DNA of 64,000 bases from Lepeophtheirus salmonis (Eukaryota > Arthropoda > Copepoda > Siphonostomatoida > Caligidae). Positions within the stretch are counted from its first letter, which is position 1; each line of letters opens with the position of its first letter. Below, in pieces: positions 22,808 to 34,050 of this stretch. The stretch spans positions 6,262,001-6,326,000 of the forward strand of contig NC_052137.2 in the NCBI RefSeq assembly GCF_016086655.4. Reading direction: 5' to 3'. The translations under genes were made by a program, and so were the position numbers. The notes under the pieces are model-generated. The model ran no database searches and had not been told where the DNA came from. It saw only the letters and a program-made list of their open reading frames with translations.

Positions 22808-23616
22808 CTAGTGGATGAACCATTGAAATCTGAACACACACAAAAATTCAATAATTAATCAAGTATGAGTTGTTGAAAATAATTCATATATCGATATATT
22901 ATAAAGTAAACAATTCGTTACAATCAACAAACTTTAGCTCGCTAGATTACGTACAAGTCGAGAAAATGACACTTGAACGTGATTTCATTCGCGCACTTCA
23001 AGCAGTTGGGCGTGTCCAGGACGACCACGGTCTACGCTGTCAGCAAATCCAAAACGTTGGAGAGGAGGAAGGGCTCGGTAAAAACGGCCAAATTGTACCC
23101 GGAGGAGTTAAAGAAAATAGACCAAGCCAATCCCCTGAAGTCCATGAGAGCCCATGGAAGAGATATCGAGGTTTCCCACACTACCCTCTAGAGAGATATC
23201 AAAAACTGGGTGCAAAGCGCCTTGTGAGGGCTGAGAGACCACTTTTGACACCAGCAATGAAAAAAAAAACCATCTAGTCCGATGCTATCCTCTTTTGAGT
23301 TCTTTTAAACTCCTTTTTGACGCTTTTGGCCTCACCCTCCTCGACTACACCTTTTGAATGCATGTGGAGGGGAAGTCCTGCAGTGCCCGTCATCTCAACA
23401 TCGATACCCTCAAAGGTACTGTTATTCAGCACTGGGACGCCATGAATGAGGAATACATCCGCCAGGGGCTGCCAGCCCTTCCGCCTGAAGGACATCATTG
23501 CCGCTAATAACAGCTACATTAATGATTAAGATAGTTTTAGATAGTTTTTGTTGAAATTCTATGGTTAATTAATAAATTATATCTTATTGAAGTTTAAATT
23601 TAAATGGACTACTCAG
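22808..23616 (+). mobile_element. Mariner deletion family F6, copy 1, TIR-bounded
   Basis: An 809-bp element with TA flanks; the ends carry a decayed GTGGTCCATTGAAATCTGAA motif. The plus strand starts at about 22967 with MTLERD, then after a frameshift QLGVSRTTTVYAVSKSKTLE (HTH). KKIDQANPLKSMRAHGRDIE and LVRAERPLLTPAMKK follow, ending a normal N-terminal third. It then jumps (about 23290-23330) to a LDYTF-like block and VEGKSCSARHLNIDTLKGTV, the transposase tail. Both the first and second catalytic Asp are outside the retained parts. The same junction is present in F6 copies at 33052, 34656, 35130 and 45315. Confidence 0.8.
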
Positions 23617-23692
23617 TACATACAAGCTTTCATAAATGTATACGAAACTGGATTGAACATTTGCATGTGCTGAAAGAGTTATAATTGTATGT

Positions 23693-23745
23693 CCTTGTTG
23701 GAGTCAGAGTAGAATTGAGGATCGACATTGCAGTCATTGTCCCCC
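23693..23745 (+). repeat. Short dispersed repeat, copy 2 of 4 (GGAGTCAGAGTAGAATTGAG)
   Basis: TCCTTGTTGGAGTCAGAGTA followed by GAATTGAGGATCGACAT, as at position 1. Confidence 0.6.
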
Positions 23746-24920
23746 TTCCACTGTCTGTATTTGTCAAAAACATGTTACACCCCCCCCCCGGATTGGATGT
23801 CCTTTATTTTATTTTCATCTCCCCCTGTCTGTATTTGCGAGGCTTGGTTGCATAGTATGGTTGAATAACAATATCCTTTTGTTAAGATAATAAATTTAAA
23901 TAAAAAATTTGGATCCCTACTTTTTCATAAATTTTTTTATTCGAAACAAATTTTTTTAGTACAAAAATTCCATCGTTTGTGGACGCCCCCTGCTCAATTA
24001 CTTACTTTTAAATGTTTCGTAGACTAGTGAAACAGTTATCAGCTCTAAATGCAGTGAACTCCGAAATATCCCATATCCCTACCTCCCCCTAATGCCCCCC
24101 TACGGTCAACTAGACGGAATAAATGTATGACCGCTAAATCCATTGCCGCATCTGGCTCCCTCTATGTATTTCTTCCTCTATTGTTGCAACCAATAATAAG
24201 AGATAAGGTTAATAAAAAAATCGACAGCTTTTCTGTATTAAGGACTCTTATTTCATTTTCATTTTGAAAGAAATGTTGAGAGATACAATAATATGACGCA
24301 AACCTTAAAATCTATTCAAATAAAAAGGTGAGTAAGAGAATAGGTAAGTGTTACTTGAAGAAAAATAAAATAAAAACAAGACGTTCCTGCACTTACCACT
24401 AGAAGGAGCACGTGTACCCCAACCAAAAAAAACCAATGTTCTAAAAATACAGGCACATGAAATATAAGTCATTTTTTTGAGCCAACAGTCTTCTTAGAAA
24501 ACTGATTTCTTGGGTTCCGTCAAATAAGTGTACCATTCTCAGTATAAATCATGTTCTAAATCAGTAGTTCCGAAACTTTTTTTTGTCTACACCCCACATA
24601 ATCATCTCAAGGATCAGGATGCTTGCTATTTTTTTAAAATTTTCCAGCGCTATCTATGTAAATAACATGCATCTATATTTTATATTAATTTGAGGAGTAG
24701 GGTTATTATTCCACAAGGAGTCGCCACTCTCTGTCGCTTAAAAACTAATACAAGTAAATAATGCTTATTTCATCATTTTGTCAAACAAAAATCGGCTATA
24801 AATTATGGAACTTTGGAACAATCCTCCCCCTACACACACTCAAATGCAATATATGTATATATACCAGCAAGATGAAAATTATCTCTCTGTTGCCTCCTAT
24901 ATGTAAAAAAGTTGGCCCTA
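23746..24920. other. Region without recognised genes
   Basis: Contains a C10 run near 23771 and, near 23980, GGACGCCCCCTGCTC, a string like those beside the R-E repeat. No coding features. Confidence 0.4.
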
Positions 24921-24924
24921 AATC

Positions 24925-25015
24925 ACGTCTTTACCTTTATTGTATGACGTCACCTTTCTTAAGAAATAACGTCTTTACCTGTATCATATCACGCAACCTT
25001 TCACGCGAAAAGAAA
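24925..25015 (+). repeat. Short tandem duplication of about 45 bp
   Basis: CACGTCTTTACCTTTATTGT then ATGACGTCACCTTTC, followed by AACGTCTTTACCTGTATCAT then ATCACGCAACCTTTC. Two units, roughly 80% alike. Confidence 0.6.
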
Positions 25016-25069
25016 TGGAAAGAGTAAGAAGCCAAATCAGTTGTTAATAAGGCAATTCTTATCCAATTG

Positions 25070-25340
25070 AAAATTGATGACGTCAATTGTGTTTCTAAAT
25101 TGTGAATATCGGCACAATAACGTCAATTGAAGCGAAATGTGATGAATAAATCATATTTATATAACACGTAAATCAGACGGATAGTGAGTGATTGAGGCTG
25201 GACCTAATTGGTCCACGGTTTAAAAAAATATTAAGTATTCTCCATAAGGTCTGCGTTCTCGGTCTGCACCAAAGTATTGGTCTAAATTGGTTTTTCAAAA
25301 ATAAATCAAGACTAACCGTAAAATTTATATAAACCAAAAG
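25070..25340 (+). repeat. Dispersed repeat R-C, copy with TGACGTCA motifs
   Basis: TGATGACGTCAATTGTGTTT, then a second ACGTCAATTGAAGCGAAAT, then AAATCATATTTATATAACAC and CAGACGGA. The same order is found at 26305-26415 and 38036-38110. It continues with GGTCTGCACCAAAGTATTGG and a GGTCTAAATTGG string. Confidence 0.55.
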
Positions 25341-25549
25341 ATGTTTCCAGTTTTGGTAAAGAAATTTTATTATAATAATTGTATTTAAATATATGTACAA
25401 TATTTACTTTGCAAAAAATTTACAACCTTTTTATCTAAAAAAATTTGAAAAGGAACAAAATTAGTTTGTAGTTAGTCAAATCTTCGCAACAATAGAATTA
25501 TAATTCTATAATTGTTGGAAAATGTTCACAGTAGCTTGATATGAGCGAG

Positions 25550-25640
25550 GTATTCTTGAGCCAATCAACATTCAGAACACTGATTAAGGGAAATAATTAG
25601 AAACATTGACAGCTGACAACAAATTACAGCTTACATTTCG
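25550..25640 (+). repeat. Dispersed repeat R-F, copy 1
   Basis: CCAATCAACATTCAGAACAC, TGATTAAGGGAAATAATTAG and AAACATTGACAGCTGACAAC. A second plus copy lies at 25838-25905 (CCAATCAACGTTCAGAACAC) and an inverted copy at about 47740-47825. The class is unknown. Confidence 0.6.
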
Positions 25641-25837
25641 TTGTTAGTATTATGTGTTATATCCCATTGTTACGTTTATTGTAACACACAACCTCTTATA
25701 CAAAAAAAAAAAAAAAAAAAAAGTCCTAGATCAGTGGGTATTTGGCGAAATCTGGACCTATTCCCCTGGACTATTAATTTATTATTCAATAATTGTTGAT
25801 AAGTGTGTATAAAACCACAAGAGCTAATTTTAATTCA

Positions 25838-25960
25838 ACCAATCAACGTTCAGAACACTGACGAGGGGAAATAATTTAAAACATTGACAGCTGAAAACTA
25901 AGCACAATGTATATTTTTGTGTTAATGAGGTATGTACATAATGCTGTGAGATTTAATTGA
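25838..25960 (+). repeat. Dispersed repeat R-F, copy 2
   Basis: CCAATCAACGTTCAGAACAC, TGACGAGGGGAAATAATTTA, AAACATTGACAGCTGAAAAC and GTGTTAATGAGGTATGTACA. The last string is also present, as GTGTTTAGTGAGGTATACAA, next to the inverted copy at 47690. Confidence 0.6.
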
Positions 25961-26099
25961 AAGCAAAGTTCGAACAGTATCAGTCTCATTAAAAATTGTG
26001 TTTAGATCGATTCGATAAGAAATGTCTCATGTACAAGAATAACCACTAGGCCGCTCTCTATCCAACCAAAACCGAATATGATCACAAATTTTAAACACT

Positions 26100-26300
26100 A
26101 AAAGGAAGTCAAAAAGTTCAAATTAATCCGTGGAATCATTTTCTTGTGATATACACTTTTCTTTAAGCTGTGATTTGTCCCATTTCATAATCTTTTCATT
26201 CATAGTGGTCGTTTAAAATCCTATTGAGTTTTACCTCAATACTAGCGTTGTGGAGCTACAGACAAGTCGTTCAGCACATTAAAGAGTCCATAAACAATAG
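26100..26300 (-). repeat. Dispersed repeat, partner of 5697-5870
   Basis: Reverse complement of this stretch aligns with 5697-5870 across about 170 bp (see that entry). Confidence 0.65.
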
Positions 26301-26304
26301 TTGT

Positions 26305-26415
26305 TGATGACGTCCTCTGTATTTCAAATACTTGAACATGTACCTAATATGACGTCATATGAAGTTAAATGTGTTGTATAAATCATATTTGTACAATCCA
26401 TAGCTCAGACGGAAT
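26305..26415 (+). repeat. Dispersed repeat R-C, second TGACGTCA copy
   Basis: TGATGACGTCCTCTGTATTT, ATATGACGTCATATGAAGTT, AAATGTGTTGTATAAATCAT and GCTCAGACGGAATGG. It lies 1.2 kb from the copy at 25070 in the same orientation. Confidence 0.55.
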
Positions 26416-26537
26416 GGGGGAGAAAGGGGTTCATGATTTGGAGACGATTAAATTTCAAACTCGATGAAATATAGGTTTTGTGATTCAAGATTCCTTATGT
26501 AAAGTTTCGACTCAATTAAAAAAAAAAAAAAAGAGAA

Positions 26538-26895
26538 GGTCTAAAATGGAGCAAAAAGGAGTGAAATTTTTAAGCCTATCTCACGAGGCATATCCCTTAT
26601 GGCCATATCCAAGGAGTTCAGGTGCAGCCGTACCACTTTTTATCATGCAAAGGACTTATTCACCATCACTGTGGTCTTGAGCATTGTGACCAGCACAGGC
26701 GAAGTCTGCCCATCCATTTTTGTTGAGAGGAATGAGCAGTTCAAGTTAGACGCTTACATGCAATTCCTGATAAGAACGTTTTACCTGTGGCCAGAGAAAA
26801 GTTCAGGCACAACTTTGTCATCACTCAAGCCGGAGCTCCCTTTCATCACACCGTTAATACTACGGCCTTCCTGAGAGACAACTTTATGAAATTGT
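26538..26895 (+). mobile_element. Mariner deletion remnant, lineage L6
   Basis: Begins MEQKGVKFLSLSHEA (about 26546); in the next frame comes ISKEFRCSRTTFYHAKDLF, a HTH. This runs straight into VVLSIVTSTGEVCPSIFVER near 26668-26735 and YMQFLIRTFYLWPEK. A shifted QAGAPFHHTVNTTAFLRDNF follows near 26824-26885, where the second catalytic Asp is Ala. About 100 residues between the HTH and the VTSTGEV block, including the first catalytic Asp, are missing. The C-terminal third is absent after 26895. It is the same lineage as 1211-1945. Confidence 0.75.
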
Positions 26896-26965
26896 AGGCA
26901 ATACATCATTTAAATAATGTAATTATTATGATCGTTCAACTGTTTATTATATAACTAATTATATA

Positions 26966-27553
26966 CTGGGCATGAATAATTGGAAAAATATTTAAATGCT
27001 TATAACAAACGAACTAGATGGGACAAAAACTTACTCGTATTATGAATTGAAAGTTACATCTAATGACATTCAATTATTTATAATAAGATCTGCCATTAAT
27101 GATAACCTTGACACCGCGGCGCAGGAAGCATTGACAGGCTTTGATCCAGTATTGCCATTGGTTTCTGGTTTTGCACTTTTAATTTGTATTCCATGGTTGA
27201 TGGAGTAGCCCATGATGAAAATTACACCTTCCAACAAGAAAGTGCACCGGCCCACAAAGCCAAAAAAGGGATAGATGGCTTGGTCACAAAAAGTGTTCAT
27301 CACCTTTAAAGCACGGATTTTTGGCATGCAAACAGCCTAGACAAGTACCCATCTATCTCTAGGAGGGGTAGATCGAACATGAGGCCTGTACCAAGTATCA
27401 TTCTTCTGTTGAAGATCTGCACATGCTCGCCAGGGTCTGTCAAAGCTTCTAACTCAGTTTGGCTGAGGTTATCAAGAAAGGCAGATCTCATTATACAAAA
27501 TTGAATTTCGTTGTAAGCCTTTATATTTTTCTCGATTTATCTGTACCACCCTG
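26966..27553 (+). mobile_element. Fold-back mariner family (FB), copy c, both arms
   Basis: A 588-bp element with TA on the left. Left end CTGGGCATGAATAATTGGAA and reversed right end CAGGGTGGTACAGATAAATC. The left arm (26966-27145) is an inverted copy of the transposase C-terminal region. The junction is at CATTGGTTTCTGGTTTTGCA near 27155-27175. The plus strand then encodes YIPWLMEXPMMKITPS in shifted frames, with a CACCTTCCAACAAGAAAGTG (QQESAPAHKAK; Asp changed to Glu) block near 27225-27265. The right arm (about 27400-27553) carries the tail AEVIKKGRSHYT and the end. Confidence 0.85.
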
Positions 27554-28261
27554 ACCGTTTTATTTTTACTCACTTATAAAAAGGATGTTCTCCGACGGAG
27601 GATTAAGGACTGACAAGTGGGACTAGACCAAACCGTGGTCCTACACATAAGGACCAACATAAAACTAACATGTAAATAATCAATTCTCCTTTTCAAGTAC
27701 ATTAATTATTCCAAATTAATATCGGATCATCATTTTGCAGAATACATTAAAATTTGGATTTAAAATCGTCTCTCTCTCTCTCATCTCAAGATATATATTT
27801 ACAACTCTTTTATAATATTTATTTAAACATGCTAAAACACTTGAAGTATAATTAATAGCTCTAAAAACATATATTTCAAAATTAATTTGCCGTGAAAATG
27901 ATAAATGTTATTAAAATATATTTAAAAAAATAGTATCAAGTTTCGTGAGCATCAAAATATTTTATCTGAATGACTCCATTTTAAAAAGAAATTTTGTGTG
28001 TCAATAGAGATATTATGTATTAAAGATATCTCATCCATTGAGTCGTGGAATGAATTATAATTGATTCCATGCATGTGGATCTTATTCTATCCATTTTTCA
28101 CTCATAATTATTAATTAAAAGGCTCAAAGTACTCGTATAAATATAAGACTTTAAGAAAAAATATATTAAAACAGTAAAAAAATTTTTTAGGTTTGGGGAG
28201 ATTGCATGTATTATATATATTAATAGCAACAATATTACCTATATTTATATACAGTAGTATA
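27554..28261. other. AT-rich stretch with a (CT)n run
   Basis: A short CTCTCTCTCTCTC run near 27770. Nothing else recognised. Confidence 0.4.
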
Positions 28262-28460
28262 CCTCAGTAGTATTGTGTTAGTCCTCAGTCATTGGGACCG
28301 GCCCTTAATACAGTCAGTCAGTCCTTCGAACTATCAGTACTAAAACTGATTTAAAAAAGAAATAAAGTTGAATGGCGTCTTCAGGAACCAAAATTAATAA
28401 GTTTTAGGACTGATATGAAGGACTGAACTGGACCGAGACTGCAGTCTTGAGTCCGAAATA
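28262..28460 (+). repeat. Dispersed repeat R-B, best copy
   Basis: CCTCAGTCATTGGGACCGGC, TCAGTCAGTCCTTCGAACTA, TAAGTTTTAGGACTGATATG, AAGGACTGAACTGGACCGAG and ACTGCAGTCTTGAGTCCGAA. The last 110 bp are very close to 46440-46570. No coding potential; the class is unknown. Confidence 0.6.
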
Positions 28461-29455
28461 TGGCCTGGCATATCTCAATTCTCACATCTAAAAAAAGATT
28501 TATCTAGAAAATTAAAAAAAACGACTTTTAAGCAAAACAGTTTACGAAATTAATCAAACCTTGGTTAAAATGAACAAATAAATTATACCAATAAATCCTA
28601 AACAAGCAAGAAATAAAGAATTGTATGAAATATTATTTATTTTTTTGAGGATAAAAAGTATTCACGATAAAATTTAGACTCAAAGGAATCTTTTAAATCT
28701 CGGGGTATATAGTACCCCCATTCACTAACGGAGAGTTAAACCAGGTAAAATCGATACCTCGTGACGTCTTACAGGTGTTTTACTTTTTTTTAAATTAAAA
28801 TATTATATAACTAATAAGTATAAACGTAAATTGCACGTATTATATTACATTACAATTAAAAAATGAATATTTTTTTGGAAGAATTATGCAATGCTCTTTA
28901 TAGATACATATATCAGATAACTTATTTGTCTTAATATATCATTAACATTTTTAGGAAATATTCATAGGAGTCACAGTTAAGGACCGGTCCTTGGACCTTT
29001 TAGGGTTGTCAAGTTTGTCCTTAATAAAAATAGTTTTTGTTAATATTACTAAACTGGGATCAAATCGATGAACTCTTATTTTATAACTATCGATAGTCAG
29101 CATTTTAGATCAAGTAAAGCTTTAGCCAATAAAGGTTAAAACAAGATGCAAACGAAACAAACAAATTATAAGAAAATAAAACAAATACTTAGAAAAATAG
29201 GGATCGGAATATATATTTGCATTAATAAACCATCGACAATTTTAGGAAAAATTCCAAGGACCGACCATTAAGCACCGGTCCCAAGTACTGAAGGTCTAAA
29301 GTTCGTTCCCAAAGAATGGTAGGATCAGTCCTAAGACTGTACTGAACTACTTCGAATAAATACAGACCAACATTATTCAATAATAACTAATTAAGTTGGA
29401 TTATGAGTAGGTCTTCGATTCAAAAGTTTAATCTTGATCATACATATGCTTTTTA
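28461..29455. repeat. Stretch with scattered GGACCGGTCC-type repeat fragments
   Basis: Two further pieces related to R-B: AGGACCGGTCCTTGGACCTT near 28980 and AAGCACCGGTCCCAAGTACT near 29270. No gene was found. Confidence 0.4.
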
Positions 29456-29500
29456 AGACAAAAGCAAGCTAGAATGATTTGTTTCCAAAGTTTATCATTA
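29456..29500 (+). repeat. Core repeat K, copy
   Basis: GACAAAAGCAAGCTAGAATG followed by ATTTGTTTCCAAAG. Confidence 0.55.
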
Positions 29501-29576
29501 ATCCTTCGCAGGTACTTCAAATTGCACTTACAATAGGGTTAATTGATTTTATAATGAAATAATTGGTAGATTTTAA

Positions 29577-30790
29577 AGGGTGGTTCATCTAAACGTTTGC
29601 AAGCCTAGAAAAAAATAACATTGTGACTTTATTTCTTAAACGATTTAATTAAAATTTTCACAAAAATCAACATTATAATATAAATTTTACATTCAATTAA
29701 TAAAATTGCCGTAAGCTTGGATCACAAGTTCACAACGTACCTGGAAATGTGCCTCTGCTATCTTGACCGTTACCACTAGGTAAACTTTAGAATGCCCTCA
29801 GGTCTCAGGGATCTTATGGTGCGGTTGGGACCTTCAGAAGAAATCTGTTCAACATTGCCCCAGACAAAAGTTTCTAATAGCTCAATTTGGCCTAGTTATG
29901 AGTCCCAAAACATATATCCCATTATCAGAATCAAGAAATTCGAGTGTTTTTGTACCCCGTCTTGCTGCCAGATCCAAGGTCGGTCTTTTAAGATGGTGCA
30001 GATCAAGAGAAATACTTTGGTGCACAGAAAACGGATGTAGACCTTGGCGTTGAACTTCAGGCCCTGCTTGAAGATGAAGGGAGGCATAAAGTGACCTTCA
30101 CGGCTAACAACGCCAAGAAATATAACTTGCCGTGAGTACTTGGCCTTCATGATCCTAGGAACGTTAAAAGGCCTTTTCGAAATTCATATATTGTTCATCT
30201 AAATATGCTTTTGGGTTTTACATAAATTTTTCTATTCTGAGAAGAACAAGAAAAAAAAATAGAGGGCTTTAATAGGCGCCCCTTTTCCGCTTATTTGACT
30301 GTTTGCTGTTCCTTGCAACATGCATAGCTGTGGTACTGTAGGTCTTCATTGATAACACGATGCACAATTGAACAAGACGCAACGTTGAATCTGTTAGTGA
30401 TCGTATTCATGTAGATTCTTCTCAATTTTGTTGTATATTTTCCTCGAAACATCAGGACTTTGGATGATTTTGGCCGCTTCCGGGACATACTTCTGTTTGA
30501 CACGGTTTCTGAATTTCTAGACAAATTGATGCACCTGACTATTTTGGCCAAAAACGCGTTGTCTATTTCATCATATATATATCACAAAAGCACTCAACGT
30601 TTATGTTCCTGACTATACGGAGACGGAAATATGGAAGCATAAGGAGCAGCTGACGTGGTAGAGTGACATTCTTACCGGATTCACTCTCCATTAGTAAGGG
30701 TTTGTATTGAAACCACTATGCTAGCGGGATAGATAGAGGCCAAAGAAAACGGCAAACGTTAAAGAACTATCCTTTATTTGAAAGCCCATA
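29577..30790 (-). mobile_element. Decayed mariner/IS630 element, lineage L7, copy 1
   Basis: The minus strand runs from a HTH remnant at 30550-30300 (KVLMFRGKYTTKLRRIYMNT, then VASCSIVHRVINEDLQYHSY) through a changed first catalytic block near 30220. FLGVVSREGHFMPPFIFKQG at 30070-30130 and then WIWQQDGVQKHS at about 29955-29990 follow, the latter with the second Asp. A WGNVEQISSEGPNRTIRSLR tail lies near 29790-29880. The tail-side end is a GGGTGGTTCATCTAAACG string at 29578. Stops and frameshifts are many. A partial copy at 46820-47470 shares both the coding 5' half and about 190 bp of upstream sequence. Confidence 0.75.
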
Positions 30791-31450
30791 TCGGCTACAA
30801 ATTAAGTTGCATACATTCAGTGAAGGTTCATATCTATAGTTAGCATTCTTGGGTTTCTTAATGCATCCCACAAATTCGAGTACAAAACTTATTATTGACC
30901 AAAATACAGCATAATAAGTTGTATGTTTATGTGATGTAAAAAAATTCTTTGTATTTTTCTCCACATCTAATTTTTTTTTATTCGATATGGTTGTTGTCTT
31001 AACACACCCCATATATAAGTATTGAATTGTTACTCTGATTGATGATTTGTCATTTATTCATCAATGGTTGAATTAATTAGCACTCCCTTATATTAGTATT
31101 TATAGATTAAAGGGCTACCTATTTGAAGGATGCTACAAAATTAGAATGAATTAAGTTTTTCTATTGTTAATTATTTGATAAATTAATTATATATTTTTAT
31201 TTTTAATCGTCAAAACAAAGAGCTCTTGAACTTTTGATGTGTGTAATAGGTGACGTTCACTCTGGGGAGTGCTAATGTATGAAAATGAGAAAATTAGATT
31301 TGATCTCAATTTTTCTAATAAATCCATATCTTAGGAGTATTTTTGTGAGAAATTAAATTAAATGCATCTGGAACGGTTCTAGGATGTTTCGTACTTATAT
31401 ATATAAAATAAATCTTCTCATATATATTTTATAAAATACAATATTTAAAG
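30791..31450. other. AT-rich stretch, nothing recognised
   Basis: No features supported. Confidence 0.4.
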
Positions 31451-31454
31451 GAAT

Positions 31455-31575
31455 ACATTCGAGATGACGTCGACCGAATAAGGGAACTTGTGCTGCATCA
31501 CGGGAGCATCCTTGCAGATCTTAGCGAAATCGTGTTTCAACTCCTTCAAGAGACAGACTTATGGATATTTTTGGA
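31455..31575 (-). mobile_element. Mariner C-terminal tail fragment
   Basis: The minus strand reads SKNIHKSVS, then, in a shifted frame, LKELKHDFAKICKDAP and FPYSVDVISN. This resembles the 'HKSVxxLKxxI..EFAKI...V..AC..FRRRVDVIISN' end of maT-type transposases. It may belong to the same decayed element as 32340-32720 on the same strand. Confidence 0.45.
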
Positions 31576-32195
31576 CTGATGTAGTATTGTATAAATTTAT
31601 TTCCCACATGCCATCTATATTGATACTTCAAAGTTGCTTTGGCTAAGAAATAATTTAATATATTTCAAAAATTTCTTTTAGTTAGATCAATCTTCTGATC
31701 TCATCAGAATTTCCAAATCCAAAAACCCTCTGTTGAAGGAATCCTTGGGTTATTTTTAAAAGGACAATTACTTTTACTATTTTGTATGAATTCATTGAAA
31801 AGTAAAATGTCTGGGAAATATCTAGTATATCTCTAGGATTAATTGTTTTCAAATCAAGATAAAATTCCTTCATTTCAAGTATTAGTTTATTGTATCAAAC
31901 GTTTGTGGATGTTGCTAATCGTAGGAAATTTTTTATTAAATAGACGTCTAACAGGACATGTCACTATTAAATGCATTTAGAGAAAATGGACTCCTTCAAA
32001 TGACAGTGCAAGCAAGAGTTTTTATGCCACGCCCATATCTTGAGTGAAATGATAAAAATATAAAGATTAAAGTACATAATCACGGCACAACGGTAAAACC
32101 CAACAACAAATTCTGTTCAAATTAAAAAAAAAAGAAATCAGGACTCAAATATTGGTGATACAATGGTTAAACTGTGATGTAATAATATAATAAAT

Positions 32196-32275
32196 AATGC
32201 TTTTTTGGACAGAATTGCGCTTGGTCGGTTCATTCGTGAATTATGCTGCGTCAAGTAAGGACGTAAAAAATACGT
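32196..32275 (+). mobile_element. Fragment of the L2 irritans-like leader
   Basis: GAATTGCGCTTGGTCGGTTC and CGTGAATTATGCTGCGTCAA match the 5' leader of the L2 elements at 21555-21605 and 4905-4950. Confidence 0.6.
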
Positions 32276-32339
32276 AATTACTTTTCCCACAACTTATTAC
32301 AATAAGTTATTACACATTAGTTACTCAGTTATTCTTTTA

Positions 32340-32725
32340 TACTTATCTTCCATCCAGGGTAGCAAGACGTACTGTAGGAACTTGAGGTCCATCCTTAATG
32401 AAATGATGGAACCATCATGCTAGAACATTTCATTCATTCATTTCCATCGCTGGCCACAGCTCCAAAAACCATGACTTTGGCCGGATTCTTTTGGGACTGA
32501 AGTGGGATCACAGGTGGTTACTTTTACTCAGTTGTGTTTATTTTAAGTCCAGACTCAAGGAAATGAGGTAGCATGATCAAACAATGACAGGGAACAGCTC
32601 CAAAAGCCTTGACTCCGCCTTGATTCTTGGACTTCAAAACTGATGGGACTTCAGCTTTAGATAACAGGTGATGACTCTTACATTTTGATGATAAGGTTCT
32701 GCGTCCACCACAAACTTTTTCTCAC
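32340..32725 (-). mobile_element. maT-like transposase middle segment, apparently duplicated in tandem
   Basis: Reading the minus strand from 32725: EVPSVLKSKNQGGVKAFGAV, then MLPHFLESGLKINTTE. From about 32520 the same domain begins again, as SKNPAKVMVFGAVASDG-like text in shifted frames, followed by LKFLQYVLLPWMEDK near 32350. So the segment between the first and second catalytic Asp occurs twice in a row. The single-copy version of this domain is at 41245-41440 (+), in VPPVLESINLVKFMAFGAVV. Confidence 0.6.
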
Positions 32726-33051
32726 ATACGTGCAGAAATACTTTTGAAGCCTCATTCTGCTTCTAAGGTTCAAAAGCAAAGTGGCCAACTATATGGCCTT
32801 TGCCTTTTCTGTACAACAACAAGTATCATATGAAAGAAATAATTCTTCCAGCCACAAGAAATGGAATTATTTGTGCGAAATTTATTGTAGGAAATTTGAA
32901 AAATACCCCATCTGCAAAGCCCGGTACATAAAGCCTAATATTTCATAGACATATTTAAGTCAATTATAAGCTGATTATTCAAATTACAAGAATGAGTTAG
33001 GATACCAAAATCTTTTAACTATAGTTTAGTGTGTTTATTTAATTGAAGATA

Positions 33052-33863
33052 CCAGGTGGTCCATTAAAATCTGAACATTTACTAATTCAATAATTAATAA
33101 AGGTTGAGTGATTGAAATTAATTAATTCTTTGATATATTAAAGCATAAGCAATTTGTTAAAAATAAAACAAGCCTGAGCCCTCTAGCATACGTACAAGTC
33201 GAGAAAAATAATACTTTAAAATGATCGACGAATTTCCATTCATGTACTCCAAGCAGTTGGGCGTCTCCAAGACCACCTTATACTCTGTCAGCTAGTCCAA
33301 AACGTGGAAAATGAATATGTACTCTGTCAAAAAGGCTAAATTGTACCCGGAGGAATTAAAGGAAATAGCCAGGCCAATCCCTTCAAGTCCATGAGGGCCC
33401 ACCTAAGAGATCTCGTGGCTACACACCAAACTCTTAAGGTGAAGGTGTAGAGGCCATTTATGAAACCAACAATGAAAGAAGCCCATCTCCTCATTTGCAA
33501 AACTCTTTTAATGAGTCTTTTGAACTCTTTTGACGCTCCTACACCCCTGATACCAGCTCCCACGACTACACCTTTTGATACATGTCGAGGGGAAGACCTG
33601 CAGTGCTCGCCGAGGGTCTCAAAGCCACTGTCAGCCATTGCAAGGACGCCATAACAGAGAACTACATCGGCAACGGGTATAAGGCCTTCCACCGCCGTCT
33701 GGAAGCCATTAACCCCGCTAAGGACGGCTACATTAATGATTAAGAGAGCCCAGACACACATCTTTTTAAAGTATTAATTTTGTTGAAATTATTAGTTAAC
33801 TAATAAATTATATCTTCTTTAAGTTTAAAATTCAAAGTGGTCATATTTTAATGGACAACTTGG
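33052..33863 (+). mobile_element. Mariner deletion family F6, copy 2, TIR-bounded
   Basis: An 812-bp element between TA dinucleotides. Left end CCAGGTGGTCCATTAAAATC and reversed right end CCAAGTTGTCCATTAAAATA. The plus strand carries a decayed HTH (KQLGVSKTTLYSVS-like, 33250-33300), NPFKSMRAHLRDLVATHQTL-like text, and MKPTMKEAHLLICKTLL at 33460-33510. Beyond the shared junction comes DTCRGEDLQCSP and a tail near 33650-33740. It is structurally the same as 22808-23616, apart from point mutations and small indels. Confidence 0.8.
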
Positions 33864-33864
33864 T

Positions 33865-34050
33865 ACTTATATTTGGCCCAATATGCCCATTAAAATAAAA
33901 TCTATGAATTTTTCATTCTTTTATTGTAACCATCATATTTTCTTACTTTAAAATAAACTTGCAACATGCCCAATGGGTTAAAAAGAATAGTTTTTTGATA
34001 AAAATCCTTCGAGCTTGCTTTTGTGTTAACTGGTCACATATACTGGGAAC
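33865..34050 (+). repeat. Repeat unit containing core K, pair with 61145-61320
   Basis: TATATTTGGCCCAATATGCC, AAATCTATGAATTTTTCATT and CGAGCTTGCTTTTGTGTTAA align in order with 61150-61315 (ATATTTGCTCCGATATGCCC, AAATCTATTCAATTTCTC, CGTCTTTTATGTTGACGAGT). The unit is about 180 bp and directly abuts the F6 copy. Confidence 0.55.

Noticed and set aside
27770..27785. CT dinucleotide run
   Set aside because: Ordinary microsatellite with no associated feature.
33336..33761. 141-residue open frame on the minus strand
   Set aside because: Antisense to the F6 copy at 33052-33863; no independent support.
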